Source: Marinomonas rhizomae (GTDB lineage Bacteria; Pseudomonadota; Gammaproteobacteria; Pseudomonadales; Marinomonadaceae). Taken from it: a DNA stretch of 64,000 bases. The notes beneath the pieces were generated by a model. That model searched no databases. It worked only from the letters and a program-made list of their open reading frames with translations, and was not told where the DNA came from. The stretch lies in contig NZ_QNSE01000006.1 in the NCBI RefSeq assembly GCF_003315485.1, positions 186,001 to 250,000 on the forward strand, read 5' to 3'. Shown piece by piece: positions 26,910 to 36,963 of this stretch (positions are counted from its first letter, which is position 1; every line of letters starts with the position of its first letter). The translations under genes were made by a program, and so were the position numbers.

Positions 26910-27611
26910 GTCTTTCATAAACTTCCTACCGGATATAAATTAACGATAGAAGGGAAAAAACTGCTGGAGTCCGCTCTTGCAGTGGAGTCGACAGTGAAAG
27001 AGCTGGAACGTAAAATTTTCGGACAAGAAATGCAGTTGGAAGGTGTATTGAGGTTAACGACAACAGACGCACTGTCTTGTTTAGTTTTAGGGGCGCATTT
27101 GGCGGCTTTTCATCAACTTTATCCAAAGATTCAGCTGGAACTCAGCTTAACGTCTCGTCGACTGAATATTTCAAACTTAGATGCGGATGTAGCGATTCGT
27201 CCCGCCACTGAGTTGCCAGAGTCATTCGTTGGTACTAAGTTATGTAAAATAGCCTTTGGTGTATACGGGGCACCAAGTTATATCAATAGCCTTCAAGGTA
27301 AGCATCATCATGAATCTGCATCTTGGTTAATCATGTATCAAGGTAGCGCTTCTCAACAAGTGTCAGAGCTGATTTTGGAAGAAAAAATAGTAATGAAAAC
27401 AGACTCTTTTGAGGCGTTGACGGCAGCGGCTGAACATAAGATGGGGCTTGCTTACCTGCCTTGTTTTATTGGAGACAGTTCTGACACTCTTCAGAAAATA
27501 GATGTTAAAATGGTAAACCAGAGTACAGACCTTTGGATGATGACTCACAACGATTTAGAAAACTTGGATAAATCCAAATTTCTTTACGAGTTTTACAGCC
27601 TGTGTTACTGA
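26910..27611 (+). pseudogene. N-terminally truncated LysR-family regulator
   Basis: In-frame LysR-type coding starts abruptly as [20 protein letters not shown], which matches residues about 50-70 of a normal LysR protein (end of the helix-turn-helix and start of the linker helix). It continues through the effector domain (GVLRLTTTDALS, ending about 27611). The first 50 or so residues with the DNA-binding helices are missing, replaced by an IS5 transposase tail. An internal ATG at 26982 could give a 209-residue effector domain without DNA binding, but no ribosome site supports it. Judged a gene remnant. Confidence 0.75.
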
Positions 27612-27732
27612 ACTCGTGATCAGTAAAAGGACGTTGATGTGACATGGATACGTTCTTGCGCTACCTTCATCAAACTTTAGGTAGATCTCTCCACCGAGCC
27701 ATATAGGCTGGTGATAGGTGTTCTATAAAGCG

Positions 27733-27856
27733 GTGGCCAGTTTTACTTGACCACTACAATAAAGATCTATCAAAAAATGACAATAAGCTCGCGGTGTTGT
27801 TTGCGCTGGGAAACATACTGCGAGTGGATCAGATGATAAGGTCTGCACGGGGTTAA
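27733..27856 (+). mobile_element. IS5-family transposase C-terminal remnant, copy 2
   Basis: A second tail related to the copy at 26761: LSKNDNKLAVLFALGNILRV then DQMIRSARG and a stop at 27854-27856. It has the same orientation and similar but not identical sequence, so the two copies have drifted apart. Together they bracket the truncated LysR gene. Confidence 0.65.
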
Positions 27857-27911
27857 TCCGTCTTGATGACGGTAGTTGGAGCTTTTAAGCCTCCACCTAG
27901 GGAATAAGACA

Positions 27912-27935
27912 CACTAAAAACCGAGGTTTTTAGTG
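27912..27935. repeat. Palindrome in the IS remnant region
   Basis: CACTAAAAACC and GGTTTTTAGTG form an almost continuous palindrome (11-base arms, 2-base centre). It lies between the second transposase remnant and the AraC gene on the opposite strand. It may be a terminator-like element for the AraC transcript or a relic of a mobile element end. Confidence 0.4.
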
Positions 27936-27999
27936 AATTAAAGAGCGAATCAGGCCAGCTGCGACTTAGTGCTAATAATCTGACTTAATCGCACGTTCC

Positions 28000-28917
28000 C
28001 TAGTGTGTTAACGTTGGATCATTTCGAAACTGTCGAGGGCTTACTCCAGTTTTGGCTTTAAACAGTTTTGAAAAGTGCTGTGGGTATTCAAAGCCCAACC
28101 CATAGGCTATTTGGGTAATGCTGTCATTGGTTTGGGAAATCTGACTCTTGGCTCGCTCTATTAAAAACAGATGAATATGCTCTAAAGCATTTTTCCCTGT
28201 CTCTTTCTTCAATAGATCGCTTAAATAGTAAGGCGATAAACCCATCTCTTTCCCACAGTATTGAACTGTGGGTATACCTTCTTCGAGTGGCTTGTCGCTT
28301 TGGTAATAAGAGTCTAAGAATTGACTAAAGCGTCTCATGTAATCGTGGTTTAAATCAGAGCGCACAATAAATTGACGATCATAAAATCGAGCGCAATACT
28401 TCAACAACAAATCAATACTTGAGCAAATCAACGATTGAGTGTGTTTGTCCATATTCCTTTCGGTTTCATCAGCAACACTCGAAGCGATATCAGTAATCAT
28501 CACACGCTCACGCTCTGAAAGATGCAGCCCCTCATTGGTTTGATACTCGAAGAAAGAATAATCAGGTATCTTGTTACTAAGCTCAGATCTTGCTATCAGT
28601 TGAGGGTGAAAGGCAATCGTCCAACCCAATGAATCTTCAATGGGCTCTGTTGCTTCAATCATCAATTCTTGACCGGGAGCGATAAAGGTCATCGTTCCTT
28701 TGTCAAAATCATAGGCTGTGTGGCCATATCCAACCTTACAATGAGCAGAATCTTTCAAAGAAATGAGAAAGAGGTCAAAGCAAATTTTGACATCTTCCTT
28801 AACGCGCAATTTGACCTGAGATGGCTTGAAAAAACTCACAAGCGGATGAGTTGGAGCGTCGAGCCCTAACGCAGAATGTAGGTCCGAAATAGAGCTGAGG
28901 TGCAGTGTTTTAGTCAT
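28000..28917 (-). CDS. AraC-family transcriptional regulator
   Basis: A 305-residue regulator with an N-terminal cupin-like sensing domain (about 1-170) and a C-terminal AraC DNA-binding domain of two helix-turn-helix units (about 205-300). The second ends with ITQIAYGLGFEYPQHFSKLF and KAKTGVSPRQFRND, a clear family signature. ATG at 28917 is chosen; a longer in-frame reading from 29004 would overlap the end of the upstream lipoprotein gene and looks non-coding. It lies 32 bases downstream of that gene on the same strand, so the two may be cotranscribed and functionally linked. The effector is unknown. Confidence 0.9.
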   Translation of the reverse strand: MTKTLHLSSISDLHSALGLDAPTHPLVSFFKPSQVKLRVKEDVKICFDLFLISLKDSAHCKVGYGHTAYDFDKGTMTFIAPGQELMIEATEPIEDSLGWTIAFHPQLIARSELSNKIPDYSFFEYQTNEGLHLSERERVMITDIASSVADETERNMDKHTQSLICSSIDLLLKYCARFYDRQFIVRSDLNHDYMRRFSQFLDSYYQSDKPLEEGIPTVQYCGKEMGLSPYYLSDLLKKETGKNALEHIHLFLIERAKSQISQTNDSITQIAYGLGFEYPQHFSKLFKAKTGVSPRQFRNDPTLTH

Positions 28918-28949
28918 TTTTCTACTCTCAAAAAATTTATCTAATTGGC

Positions 28950-30122
28950 CTACAGGGCGATAGCTTTCATCGTTTTTTCCAGTTCGGCGTAGTATGGGTT
29001 CCAAGTCAGTCGAGCGTAAATGCGATCGCCTTCAGTGTAGCCCCATGCTGAAAACCAGGTTTGTTCACCCTGATTGCACGCCTCGACATCAGAAGAGTTC
29101 AAGCTGTTTTCACAGATGATTTTGTCTCCATCCTGTCCATAGTAACTATTGTCAGGGGCAAATAAAGAGCTCATATGAGAGGCTGTACTTATTCTAAGAT
29201 CGTCTCTTTGCATTGAGTAGCGTTCTACTTTGATCGGAAGTTTAAATTCTGTACTCTCTCCGTACCATACCAAGCGACTTTGGGTGTGCGTAAAATATTG
29301 GTCAAAGTATTCATTTAGTGCATTTGCATCAATCACGCTATCCGCCTCTGAAACCACTAACATAACCGGAATATCCAATTCTTGATCCGCGATTTTGTTG
29401 CGAAGCACCTTCGCACTTTCTGAATAAGCGAGTGCGCTGACAAGAAGCCCAGAGTTATATTTGGCAAGGTTGCTCTCTTCTGTAAACCAACCTTCAGTAA
29501 AGATTGCCGCTAACGGTGTTAATTTTTCTAATACTGGCGACCTAGTTTGAAAGCCTGGTGAAAACAACATTAAGCCATCCACACCCTGATTCTCTAATGT
29601 ATGAATAGAAACCAAGTTACCGCCCGTCGAAAAGCCTCCTAGCCAAACTTCATCATATTGCTGTTTTAGTAGCTCGGCATAGTGATCAATCATTATTTGC
29701 CAATCTTGATAGTTCACCATTTTCATATGCTTAGGGTTGCTGCCATGACCAGGCAAAAGTACAACCTGTACGTAAAAGCCCTGCTCAGCAAGGGAGTCTG
29801 AAATATCACTGAAGCTAAAAGGTGAGTCCCCAAGACCATGAGCGAGCAATATCGCTTTTTCTGAGTTTGGGTCCCCCTTACTGTAAGGGGCATTCATCAC
29901 AAGCTCTATTTCGTGCTGACCGCGATCAGTGATAAAAGCTCGATTCTCTCGTAACCATTCAGTGGTTGTTTCCACATACTGTTCAAAAGTCGGCTGCAAG
30001 TAATTGTAGTACTGTTCTGATTCATGCATTGGTACACGAGACACATCGCTACTCGCACAGCCACTGATAATCATGACTAAGGTCATTAATAGTAACGCCA
30101 ATGGAGATTTAATGGTTTTCAA
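28950..30122 (-). CDS. Alpha/beta-hydrolase lipoprotein (lysophospholipase/monoacylglycerol-lipase type)
   Basis: A 390-residue hydrolase exported as a lipoprotein: the signal peptide ends in the lipobox ISGCAS (cysteine about residue 22). The alpha/beta-hydrolase fold shows the oxyanion region LLAHGLGDSPFSF (about 92-104), LLPGHGSNPKHMK, and the nucleophile elbow GGFSTGGNL (serine about 174). An aspartate in VVSEADSVID and a histidine in STASHMSSLF complete a likely triad. Substrate unknown; esters or lipids at the cell envelope are plausible. The AraC gene follows on the same strand. Divergent from the FISUMP-domain gene. Confidence 0.85.
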   Translation of the reverse strand: MKTIKSPLALLLMTLVMIISGCASSDVSRVPMHESEQYYNYLQPTFEQYVETTTEWLRENRAFITDRGQHEIELVMNAPYSKGDPNSEKAILLAHGLGDSPFSFSDISDSLAEQGFYVQVVLLPGHGSNPKHMKMVNYQDWQIMIDHYAELLKQQYDEVWLGGFSTGGNLVSIHTLENQGVDGLMLFSPGFQTRSPVLEKLTPLAAIFTEGWFTEESNLAKYNSGLLVSALAYSESAKVLRNKIADQELDIPVMLVVSEADSVIDANALNEYFDQYFTHTQSRLVWYGESTEFKLPIKVERYSMQRDDLRISTASHMSSLFAPDNSYYGQDGDKIICENSLNSSDVEACNQGEQTWFSAWGYTEGDRIYARLTWNPYYAELEKTMKAIAL

Positions 30123-30381
30123 TGCTAGGTATTCCTCTGTCAGTTTTGTCTACTATGTTTAAAGAAATTCTACGTAAACCGCCAAGAAACACTTATTCAT
30201 ATCTCAAAAATATCATGTTCCTCAACATGGGGTGTTTTAAGTTAAGCAACTGATTAAATTGAACTTATAAGGTTAATTTGATAATTATAAAAATGTATAA
30301 GTTTATCTGACACTAACCAATTAAACTGATCCCATCTTTACAGCAGCCTTAAATACAAGGTTGATACTGAGGAAGCCATTA

Positions 30382-31086
30382 ATGAAAAAGTACATATTAT
30401 TTATAGGGGTCTGCATGATTTCTGCAACAGCTTCATTAGCCAATGACATTAACAAAGAGCTATATCAACTAGAGGATACGGTTCAAGATGTCGAAGGAAA
30501 TATCTACCGTACCGTCACAATAGGCAACCAAACTTGGTTATCAGAAGGGCTGAGAAGTACTAAATTTCAAGACGGCTCTGCGGTAAGAACAGGGGTAATC
30601 CCTGAAGATGAGCCAGATAACCTATTGAAGTATGGCAGGCTATACGATTGGCATGATGTCTCTGATGAGCGAAACCTTTGCCCTGTAGGTTGGCGTGTAG
30701 CAACCGATGATGATTGGAAACAGCTAGAGCGCAATATAGGCATGCCTGAAGAGGAAATCGACCAAAACAGCTGGCGCGGAGGTGCGCAAAACCTTGGTGC
30801 TCAACTTAAAGAGTCACAAAGCGATGGTCTATTTAAGAAGTTTAATCCATCAATCATCAATAAACATCACTTTTTCGCTCGCCCTGCCGGTGTGAAGTGG
30901 AATGGTTTTTACATTACTCAAGGTGCCTACACTGAGTTTTGGACCGCAACTGCTTCTACTGACAAGAAAGCCATTATTCGAACCCTTGCTTACTCCTGGT
31001 GGAATGTACATAAAGGTGAGATCCGACGAGCGACAAGCACTAAGGATTACATGTTTTCTGTTCGCTGCGTAAGGATTGAAGGCTGA
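30382..31086 (+). CDS. Secreted FISUMP-domain protein
   Basis: A 234-residue protein with a signal peptide (about 1-21, cleaved near ATASLA) and a single FISUMP domain (Fibrobacter succinogenes major paralogous domain). Signature pieces are TIGNQTWLSEGLRST near residue 46, YGRLYDWHD near 85, CPVGWRVATDDDW near 102, and a C-terminal SVRCVRIEG. The domain is abundant in Bacteroidetes and Fibrobacteres surface proteins and has no firmly known function. Being alone on a proteobacterial chromosome suggests acquisition by transfer. ATG at 30382 follows GAGGAAG; an in-frame reading from 30361 would add seven residues before the signal peptide and is less likely. Confidence 0.8.
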   Translation: MKKYILFIGVCMISATASLANDINKELYQLEDTVQDVEGNIYRTVTIGNQTWLSEGLRSTKFQDGSAVRTGVIPEDEPDNLLKYGRLYDWHDVSDERNLCPVGWRVATDDDWKQLERNIGMPEEEIDQNSWRGGAQNLGAQLKESQSDGLFKKFNPSIINKHHFFARPAGVKWNGFYITQGAYTEFWTATASTDKKAIIRTLAYSWWNVHKGEIRRATSTKDYMFSVRCVRIEG

Positions 31087-31155
31087 CTTTAAAAAACTTA
31101 ACGATTAAATCATGGCTCTGCGCCATTCTTACACTTCAAAATATTGGTAAATACT

Positions 31156-32088
31156 ATGAGCTATTCTTCAGTTTTAATTACAGGTGCAAACTCGGGGCTA
31201 GGGTTTGAAGCCGCGCGACAATTCGCCGAAAAAGACGGTATTTCGAGAATCGTATTGGCATGCCGTGATAAAAAACGTGCTGAAGAGGCGCTTCGCCAAT
31301 TAGAAGATTCAACGGATAAGGATATTTTTGAGATTTTGCTTGTTGACGTTGGCGACGTTGAATCATGCCGTCAAGCTGCCGACAACCTTGACGCACCTGT
31401 GGATGCCATTATTTTAAACGCTGGAGGTGGCGGAGGAACAACACCGACTCAACTGACTAAAGATGGGGTCATGTTTATCTTTGCGGTCAATGTATTAGGA
31501 CATGTGGAATTTACTAACTATCTGATTAAAAACAATAAACTCGCCACTGGTGGCACAGTTATGTATGTCGCAAGCTTTGCCGCAAGAGGCGCCCCAGAAG
31601 TGGGTGCAAGCCGTCCTCCTATTAAACAAGGCTCAATTGACGAGTGGACGAGCGTAGTAAATGGTGAAAAATTTGCTGAAAACAAAAACTATACGGATAT
31701 TTATGGCTCAGTGAAACTCATGGGGGCACTATGGACGATGAGTATGGCACGCGAGCATTTAGATAAAAGATTTATCACGGTTGATCCTGGAATGGCGCGT
31801 GGTACTTCTGGGACGGCATCCCTACCTTGGCATCAAAGGTTTATCATGGAATCTACAATGTGGGTGATGCAGAAACTTGGAAAGGCACACTCTGTAGATG
31901 TCGGTGCTAAACGTTATGTTGATGTGCTACTAAACAGCAATGAATATAAGACAGGTGCTTGGTGGGGAAGTAAGAAAGGCCTGACGGGGACACTGGCGAA
32001 TCAGGTAGACCACTGGCCTGAAGTTATAGGTAGCCAATCAGCACAAAATAACGCTAACACTGTTATCAATCAATTTCTAACAGATTAG
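31156..32088 (+). CDS. Short-chain dehydrogenase/reductase (SDR)
   Basis: NAD(P)-dependent oxidoreductase of about 310 residues, at the long end of the family and similar in layout to protochlorophyllide-reductase/retinol-dehydrogenase-like SDRs. The cofactor motif is [14 protein letters not shown] (about residues 6-19), followed by [18 protein letters not shown] and the catalytic IYGSVK (YxxxK, about 183-188). ATG at 31156 is chosen over an in-frame TTG at 31144, which adds non-homologous residues. Substrate not recognisable. It follows the FISUMP gene by 69 bases on the same strand. Confidence 0.88.
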   Translation: MSYSSVLITGANSGLGFEAARQFAEKDGISRIVLACRDKKRAEEALRQLEDSTDKDIFEILLVDVGDVESCRQAADNLDAPVDAIILNAGGGGGTTPTQLTKDGVMFIFAVNVLGHVEFTNYLIKNNKLATGGTVMYVASFAARGAPEVGASRPPIKQGSIDEWTSVVNGEKFAENKNYTDIYGSVKLMGALWTMSMAREHLDKRFITVDPGMARGTSGTASLPWHQRFIMESTMWVMQKLGKAHSVDVGAKRYVDVLLNSNEYKTGAWWGSKKGLTGTLANQVDHWPEVIGSQSAQNNANTVINQFLTD

Positions 32089-32556
32089 TACTGCTGCTCT
32101 TGGATAGCTACCGACTTGATAAACGCTTTTGGGCAGACATATGAGGTAGTTCTTTCTATTTAACACTCATTAGTTTTTCTGTATCACAAAGCCCTAAACG
32201 AACTTTGCCAGACTTTAGGCATAAATCATAATGGGGCATTTTCTAGCTAGAAAGTGCTACACCTAAAATTGGTATGGAAAACAATCCTTCCCATGGAACA
32301 CCTATAAATTTAGTTAAAAAGAAAAAATAGCACACTCGTCAAACAGAAGGTGGCAAAACCTAACATTTCCTAACATCCGCAGCGTTACGCTTTACACCAT
32401 AAAAGCAATTTACCCAGCAAACGTAAAGAAAAGGATTCTGGACACTATAAAAAGAACCGTAGATTTTCGGACACCTTAGGAGGGAAAGCGTAGTTTTATT
32501 GGGGTCGTAAGCAAGAAGAGAAATAACTTTATAGTTTGCAGATCGTTTGCAGATAC
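32089..32556. other. Non-coding stretch before tRNA-Val
   Basis: About 470 bases with no credible gene. It holds one palindrome (GCATTTTCTAG at 32236-32246 and its near complement CTAGAAAGTGC at 32247-32257) that could be a protein-binding site or terminator of the upstream SDR gene. A short direct repeat GTTTGCAGAT lies near 32535-32555. No copy of the tRNA 3' end was seen, so there is no sign of an island attachment site. Confidence 0.4.
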
Positions 32557-32598
32557 AAAAAAGCCCCGACGTTGTGAATGATCACTAACTGTCGAGAC
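32557..32598 (-). terminator. Terminator of tRNA-Val transcript
   Basis: On the reverse strand an 8-bp stem (GTCTCGAC pairing with GTCGGGGC, with G-U pairs) is followed by TTTTTT at 32562-32557, ten bases after the tRNA 3' end. Confidence 0.75.
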
Positions 32599-32607
32599 CT
32601 TATAATT

Positions 32608-32684
<77 letters not shown>

Positions 32685-32766
32685 AAAAAGTGTTGATCAT
32701 TATACTCAGGGCTTCTCTTTTGACAAGCCCTAGTACAAACTTTTTGAAGTCTTTGTTTTAAAACCG

Positions 32767-32955
32767 TTATTCATTGACTGGAACAAGCAATTCGTGACCA
32801 ATAACTTCATCAATTAAACCATAAGGCACTTTGTATTTTTTGTCTTTAAATCGTACAAGGGCATAGTCGTAGCACATCTCAATCACGGTGCAGTTTACAA
32901 TAACACCGTTATCGATGACTCTAATTATGTTGTAGTTTCTTAAGGTTATCGCCAC
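32767..32955 (-). CDS. Small conserved-looking protein downstream of uvrB
   Basis: A 62-residue predicted soluble protein, not recognised. It starts with GTG at 32955, 21 bases after the uvrB stop codon, behind a strong GAGGGAG ribosome site, which argues that it is translated. The composition is rich in beta-branched residues with a likely small beta-barrel pattern (NGVIVNCTVIEMCYDYALV then RFKDKKYKVPYG). No signal peptide or membrane segment. Cotranscription with uvrB is likely; any link to DNA repair is only positional. Confidence 0.6.
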   Translation of the reverse strand: MAITLRNYNIIRVIDNGVIVNCTVIEMCYDYALVRFKDKKYKVPYGLIDEVIGHELLVPVNE

Positions 32956-32976
32956 GTTTATCTCCCTCAGCTTTGA

Positions 32977-35001
32977 TTATTCACCGACGTCTTTTAACTT
33001 TTTCTGTAGCTGACGAATTTGATCACGATAACCCGCCGCTAATTCGAATTTCAGTTCTTCCGAGGCTAACATCATTTCTTTCTGCAATTGGATCATGGCT
33101 TTTCGTACCTGAGCTACGTCTTCCATGCTTTCCACTTGGTAATCTTTTGCCGTTTCGGCTACCTTCTTGGTTTTGCTGCCGCGCTTACCAGCACCTGGGT
33201 TGTAGGCGCCCTCCATAATGTCTTCAACGGATTTTGTGATACCTGTTGGTATAATGCCATGCTCTTCGTTGTAGGCGGTTTGCTTTTCACGACGTCGGTC
33301 AGTTTCGCTAATCGCCCGTTCCATAGAGCCTGTGATACGATCGGCGTACAATATGGCTTTACCGTTGACATTACGGGCAGCACGACCAATAGTCTGAATC
33401 AATGATTTTTCCGAGCGTAAGAAACCTTCTTTATCAGCATCAAGAATTGCTACCAAACTGACCTCTGGAATATCCAGACCTTCTCGTAACAAGTTAATAC
33501 CTACCAAGACATCAAACTCTCCCAAACGTAAGTCGCGAATTATTTCTACACGCTCAACGGTATCAATATCGGAATGTAAATAACGCACACGAACGCCATG
33601 ATCACTTAAATAATCACTTAAATCTTCCGCCATGCGCTTGGTTAACGTTGTCACCAAAACACGCTCACCAATAGGTGTTCGTAGATTAATTTCTGATAGT
33701 AAATCATCAACCTGAGTTGCCACAGGCCGAACTTCTAAAATAGGATCTATCAAGCCCGTCGGACGAACAATCTGCTCAACTACCCAGTCTTGATGCTCTT
33801 CTTCATACTTACCCGGCGTGGCTGAAACAAAAATTGTCTGCGGTTTAATCTGTTCCCATTCTTCAAATCGCATAGGACGATTATCAAGGGCAGAAGGCAA
33901 ACGGAAACCATATTCGACAAGGTTCTCCTTACGAGATCTATCCCCTTTATACATTGCACCAATTTGTGAAACGGTAACATGAGATTCGTCGATAACGAGT
34001 AAGGCATTGGCTGGTAGGTAATCAAATAAAGTTGGCGGTGGTGAGCCTTCTTCACGACCTGATAAATAACGCGAGTAGTTTTCTATGCCATTGCAGTAGC
34101 CCAGTTCTTGCATCATTTCTAAATCGTATCGCGTACGCTGATCAAGGCGTTGCATCTCGACCAATTTGTTAAGCGATTTAAGTTGCTCGAGACGCTGATC
34201 CAATTCCACTTTAATGCGTTCAATCGCCGCTTGTACAGTTTCTTTAGGTGTTACATAGTGAGTTTTTGGATAAATCGTAACACGAGGAACTTTGCGAATG
34301 GTTTTGTTGGTCAGAGGGTCGATCATCGACAAGGTTTCGACCTCGTCATCAAATAGCTCGATACGAACAGCGGTGTCTTCCGAATCCGCAGGAAAAACCT
34401 CTATCACATCGCCACGAACACGGAAATTACCACGCTCTAATACCAAATCATTGCGGCTATATTGCAGTTCTGCCAAACGACGCAACACATCACGTTGGTC
34501 AATACGATCACCACGATCAAGATGCAGCATCATTTTTAAATAAGATTGCGGATCACCCAAGCCATAAATCGCCGACACGGTCGCAACGATAATAACGTCT
34601 TCACGTTCTAGTAAGGCTTTCGTAGCCGACAGTCGCATTTGCTCTATGTGTTCGTTTACCGAGGCATCTTTTTCAATAAAGGTATCCGACGCAGCGACAT
34701 AAGCTTCTGGCTGGTAATAATCATAATAAGAAACAAAATATTCTACGGCGTTATGAGGAAAAAACTCTTTAAATTCGCCATAAAGCTGAGCGGCGAGGGT
34801 CTTGTTATGCGCCATCACTATAGTCGGACGCTTAACCTGAGAAATCACGTTCGCCACCGTGTAGGTTTTGCCAGACCCTGTTACCCCAAGCAGGGTTTGA
34901 TGGGCAAGACCAGCCTCAACACCACGAACCAATTTTTCAATGGCTTTTGGTTGATCGCCAGCTGGAGAGTAAGATGAAACAACCTGAAACTCGTGCGACA
35001 C
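32977..35001 (-). CDS. uvrB: UvrABC system protein B
   Basis: Excision-repair helicase-like protein of 674 residues that verifies damage delivered by UvrA and recruits UvrC. Visible features: Walker [14 protein letters not shown] (about 39-51), the damage-clamping beta-hairpin region [20 protein letters not shown] (about 92-111), the DESH box VIDESHVT, helicase motif [11 protein letters not shown], and a C-terminal UVR domain (about 632-667) that binds UvrC. Full length for the family. Upstream promoter region lies in the 237-base gap shared with the divergent SulP gene. Confidence 0.98.
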   Translation of the reverse strand: MSHEFQVVSSYSPAGDQPKAIEKLVRGVEAGLAHQTLLGVTGSGKTYTVANVISQVKRPTIVMAHNKTLAAQLYGEFKEFFPHNAVEYFVSYYDYYQPEAYVAASDTFIEKDASVNEHIEQMRLSATKALLEREDVIIVATVSAIYGLGDPQSYLKMMLHLDRGDRIDQRDVLRRLAELQYSRNDLVLERGNFRVRGDVIEVFPADSEDTAVRIELFDDEVETLSMIDPLTNKTIRKVPRVTIYPKTHYVTPKETVQAAIERIKVELDQRLEQLKSLNKLVEMQRLDQRTRYDLEMMQELGYCNGIENYSRYLSGREEGSPPPTLFDYLPANALLVIDESHVTVSQIGAMYKGDRSRKENLVEYGFRLPSALDNRPMRFEEWEQIKPQTIFVSATPGKYEEEHQDWVVEQIVRPTGLIDPILEVRPVATQVDDLLSEINLRTPIGERVLVTTLTKRMAEDLSDYLSDHGVRVRYLHSDIDTVERVEIIRDLRLGEFDVLVGINLLREGLDIPEVSLVAILDADKEGFLRSEKSLIQTIGRAARNVNGKAILYADRITGSMERAISETDRRREKQTAYNEEHGIIPTGITKSVEDIMEGAYNPGAGKRGSKTKKVAETAKDYQVESMEDVAQVRKAMIQLQKEMMLASEELKFELAAGYRDQIRQLQKKLKDVGE

Positions 35002-35238
35002 AGATATTTTTCCTTAGCATTACAGTTGGTCAAAGAGATTAGCAAAAAATGCCGAATGCGTCTGGTATTTCCTTCTTTAAAGCCAATCCCCTTCCGCCAC
35101 AAACTCATTTTTATGCACATTTTAAAACTTTACTAATTCAAAACCTACATATAACATTAAATACTAAGCTTATATCAAATAATAAAAACAAAATAATAAC
35201 TTATATAAACATCTCTACCCACCCAACAGAGAAGCCTT

Positions 35239-36963
35239 ATGACAACACTTGAGAAATACCTACCCGCTTTGGTCTGGCTAAAAGGTTACCGAACGGCCGA
35301 TTTGAAGCATGATTCAGTTGCCAGCTTAATTTTCACCATTATGGTTATTCCTCAAAGCTTGGCCTATGCTATGTTGGCTGGTCTTCCGGCGATTACTGGC
35401 TTATATGCCAGTATTTTACCTTCTATCCTTTACTCACTGTTTGGTTCCAGCCGCACTCTAGCTGTTGGCCCTGTAGCACTTACATCAGTGATGACAGCTT
35501 CCGCGGTGTTGCCTTTTGCCGTCTCTGGCAGTGAACATTATGCTAGTATCGCGATTCTACTGGCCTTTATGTCTGGAGTGCTCTTATTGGTATTGAGCCT
35601 GTTGAAATTAGGCTTTTTGACCAACCTACTCAGCCACCCGGTAATTTCCGGTTTTATCAGCGCATCAGCCTTATTGATAATAATAGGGCAAATCAAGTAC
35701 TTTCTCGGCATTGAATCTAATGGAAGTACTCTTGTTCCGCTGGCAACAAGCCTTTATGCACACGTAAGTAACACCAACCTGCCAACACTTCTATTAAGTG
35801 TCTTCTCCATCGCTTCATTACTGTTGGTTAAGCGCTATTTTGGACGTTTTTTGTTGCTCCTCGGCTTACCAACATCAAGCGTGCAATTATTTGAAAAGTC
35901 GGGCCCAGTCGTCGTGGTCATTGTGACCACTTTCATTGTCGCAATCTTGTCTCTTGACCAATTAGGTGTGGCAGTGATTGGCTCCGTTCCAACCACCCCG
36001 CCAACCATTAATTTAGACATCATAAGTTGGCAAATGATCAAAGCGTTATTGCCAGGTGCTTTCTTAATCACCATTGTTGGCTTTATAGGCTCGGTCTCTG
36101 TCGCCCAGTCTTATGCGGCAAAACGGCGTCAAGATATCCATCCAAATCAAGAATTGGTAGGGCTCGGCCTTGCCAATATCGGGGCGGCACTAAGTGGTTC
36201 TTTCCCTGTCACAGGCGGCTTTTCAAGAACAGTGCTAAACGCCGATTGTGGATCAAAAAGCCCAATGACAGGCATTATTTCTGCATTACTAATTTTATTG
36301 ACATTATTGTTCATGACACCACTTTTTTATTACTTGCCCACCACTATTCTTGCTGCAATTATTTCTATTTCAATGGCGAAACTTATCAGTTTTTCGGACT
36401 TAAAAAAGTTATGGCAGTTTTCAAAAAAAGAGGCCTATTTGTTGATAGTGACCTTTTGTACCGTCATGCTAGAAGGTATGGAAACAGGGCTAATTGTAGG
36501 TGTCATTTTATCTATTTTATTTTTCTTGTGGCACACCAGTCATCCGCACATAGCCATTGTTGGTCGCGTACCTGGTACAGAGCATTACCGGAACGTGCAA
36601 CGTTTTGAAGTAGAAACCCACAGCAAGGTACTCACTGTTCGTATTGATGAAAATTTATTTTTTGCCAATGCACGTGTTTTAGAAGAGCAGCTACAAAATT
36701 TGGTATCCCAAAACAAAGATATTCAACACCTTGTTCTTATGTGTACCGCGATTAATATGATCGACGCCAGTGCACTGCAAAGCCTAGAAAAGGTGGTGCT
36801 ACGTCTTGCTGACGCAGGGGTAAAAGTCCACTTATCTGAAGTGAAAGGCCCAGTCATGGACAAACTTATTGGTTCTATTTTACTGGCTAGTCTGAGTGGC
36901 AAGGTATTCCTTACTCAGCACCAAGCGATAAAAGCTCTAACAGTAGAGCAAGCTGACGAATAA
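35239..36963 (+). CDS. SulP-family anion transporter with STAS domain
   Basis: Inner-membrane transporter of 574 residues. The SulP signature is near the N-terminus (MVIPQSLAYAMLAGLPAITG, about residues 35-54), a transmembrane core covers about 25-430, and PVTGGFSRT lies near residue 325. A C-terminal cytosolic STAS domain (about 450-560, with LVLMCTAINMIDASALQSLE) ends the protein. Relatives carry sulfate, bicarbonate or dicarboxylates (for example DauA). The real substrate is unknown; no sulfate-assimilation or carbonic anhydrase gene lies nearby. The ATG follows a GAGAAG site. It stands alone, divergent from uvrB. Confidence 0.93.
   Translation: MTTLEKYLPALVWLKGYRTADLKHDSVASLIFTIMVIPQSLAYAMLAGLPAITGLYASILPSILYSLFGSSRTLAVGPVALTSVMTASAVLPFAVSGSEHYASIAILLAFMSGVLLLVLSLLKLGFLTNLLSHPVISGFISASALLIIIGQIKYFLGIESNGSTLVPLATSLYAHVSNTNLPTLLLSVFSIASLLLVKRYFGRFLLLLGLPTSSVQLFEKSGPVVVVIVTTFIVAILSLDQLGVAVIGSVPTTPPTINLDIISWQMIKALLPGAFLITIVGFIGSVSVAQSYAAKRRQDIHPNQELVGLGLANIGAALSGSFPVTGGFSRTVLNADCGSKSPMTGIISALLILLTLLFMTPLFYYLPTTILAAIISISMAKLISFSDLKKLWQFSKKEAYLLIVTFCTVMLEGMETGLIVGVILSILFFLWHTSHPHIAIVGRVPGTEHYRNVQRFEVETHSKVLTVRIDENLFFANARVLEEQLQNLVSQNKDIQHLVLMCTAINMIDASALQSLEKVVLRLADAGVKVHLSEVKGPVMDKLIGSILLASLSGKVFLTQHQAIKALTVEQADE

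Noticed and set aside
32440..32560. Possible IS3-like transposase start (AAAAGAACCGTAGATTTTCGG region)
   Set aside because: A few residues look suggestive but the frame is broken at once and no inverted repeats are visible.
36027..36608. 193-residue alternative forward frame within the SulP gene
   Set aside because: Overlaps the well-supported SulP transmembrane and linker coding in another frame; composition is random-like and rich in Cys, His and Arg.
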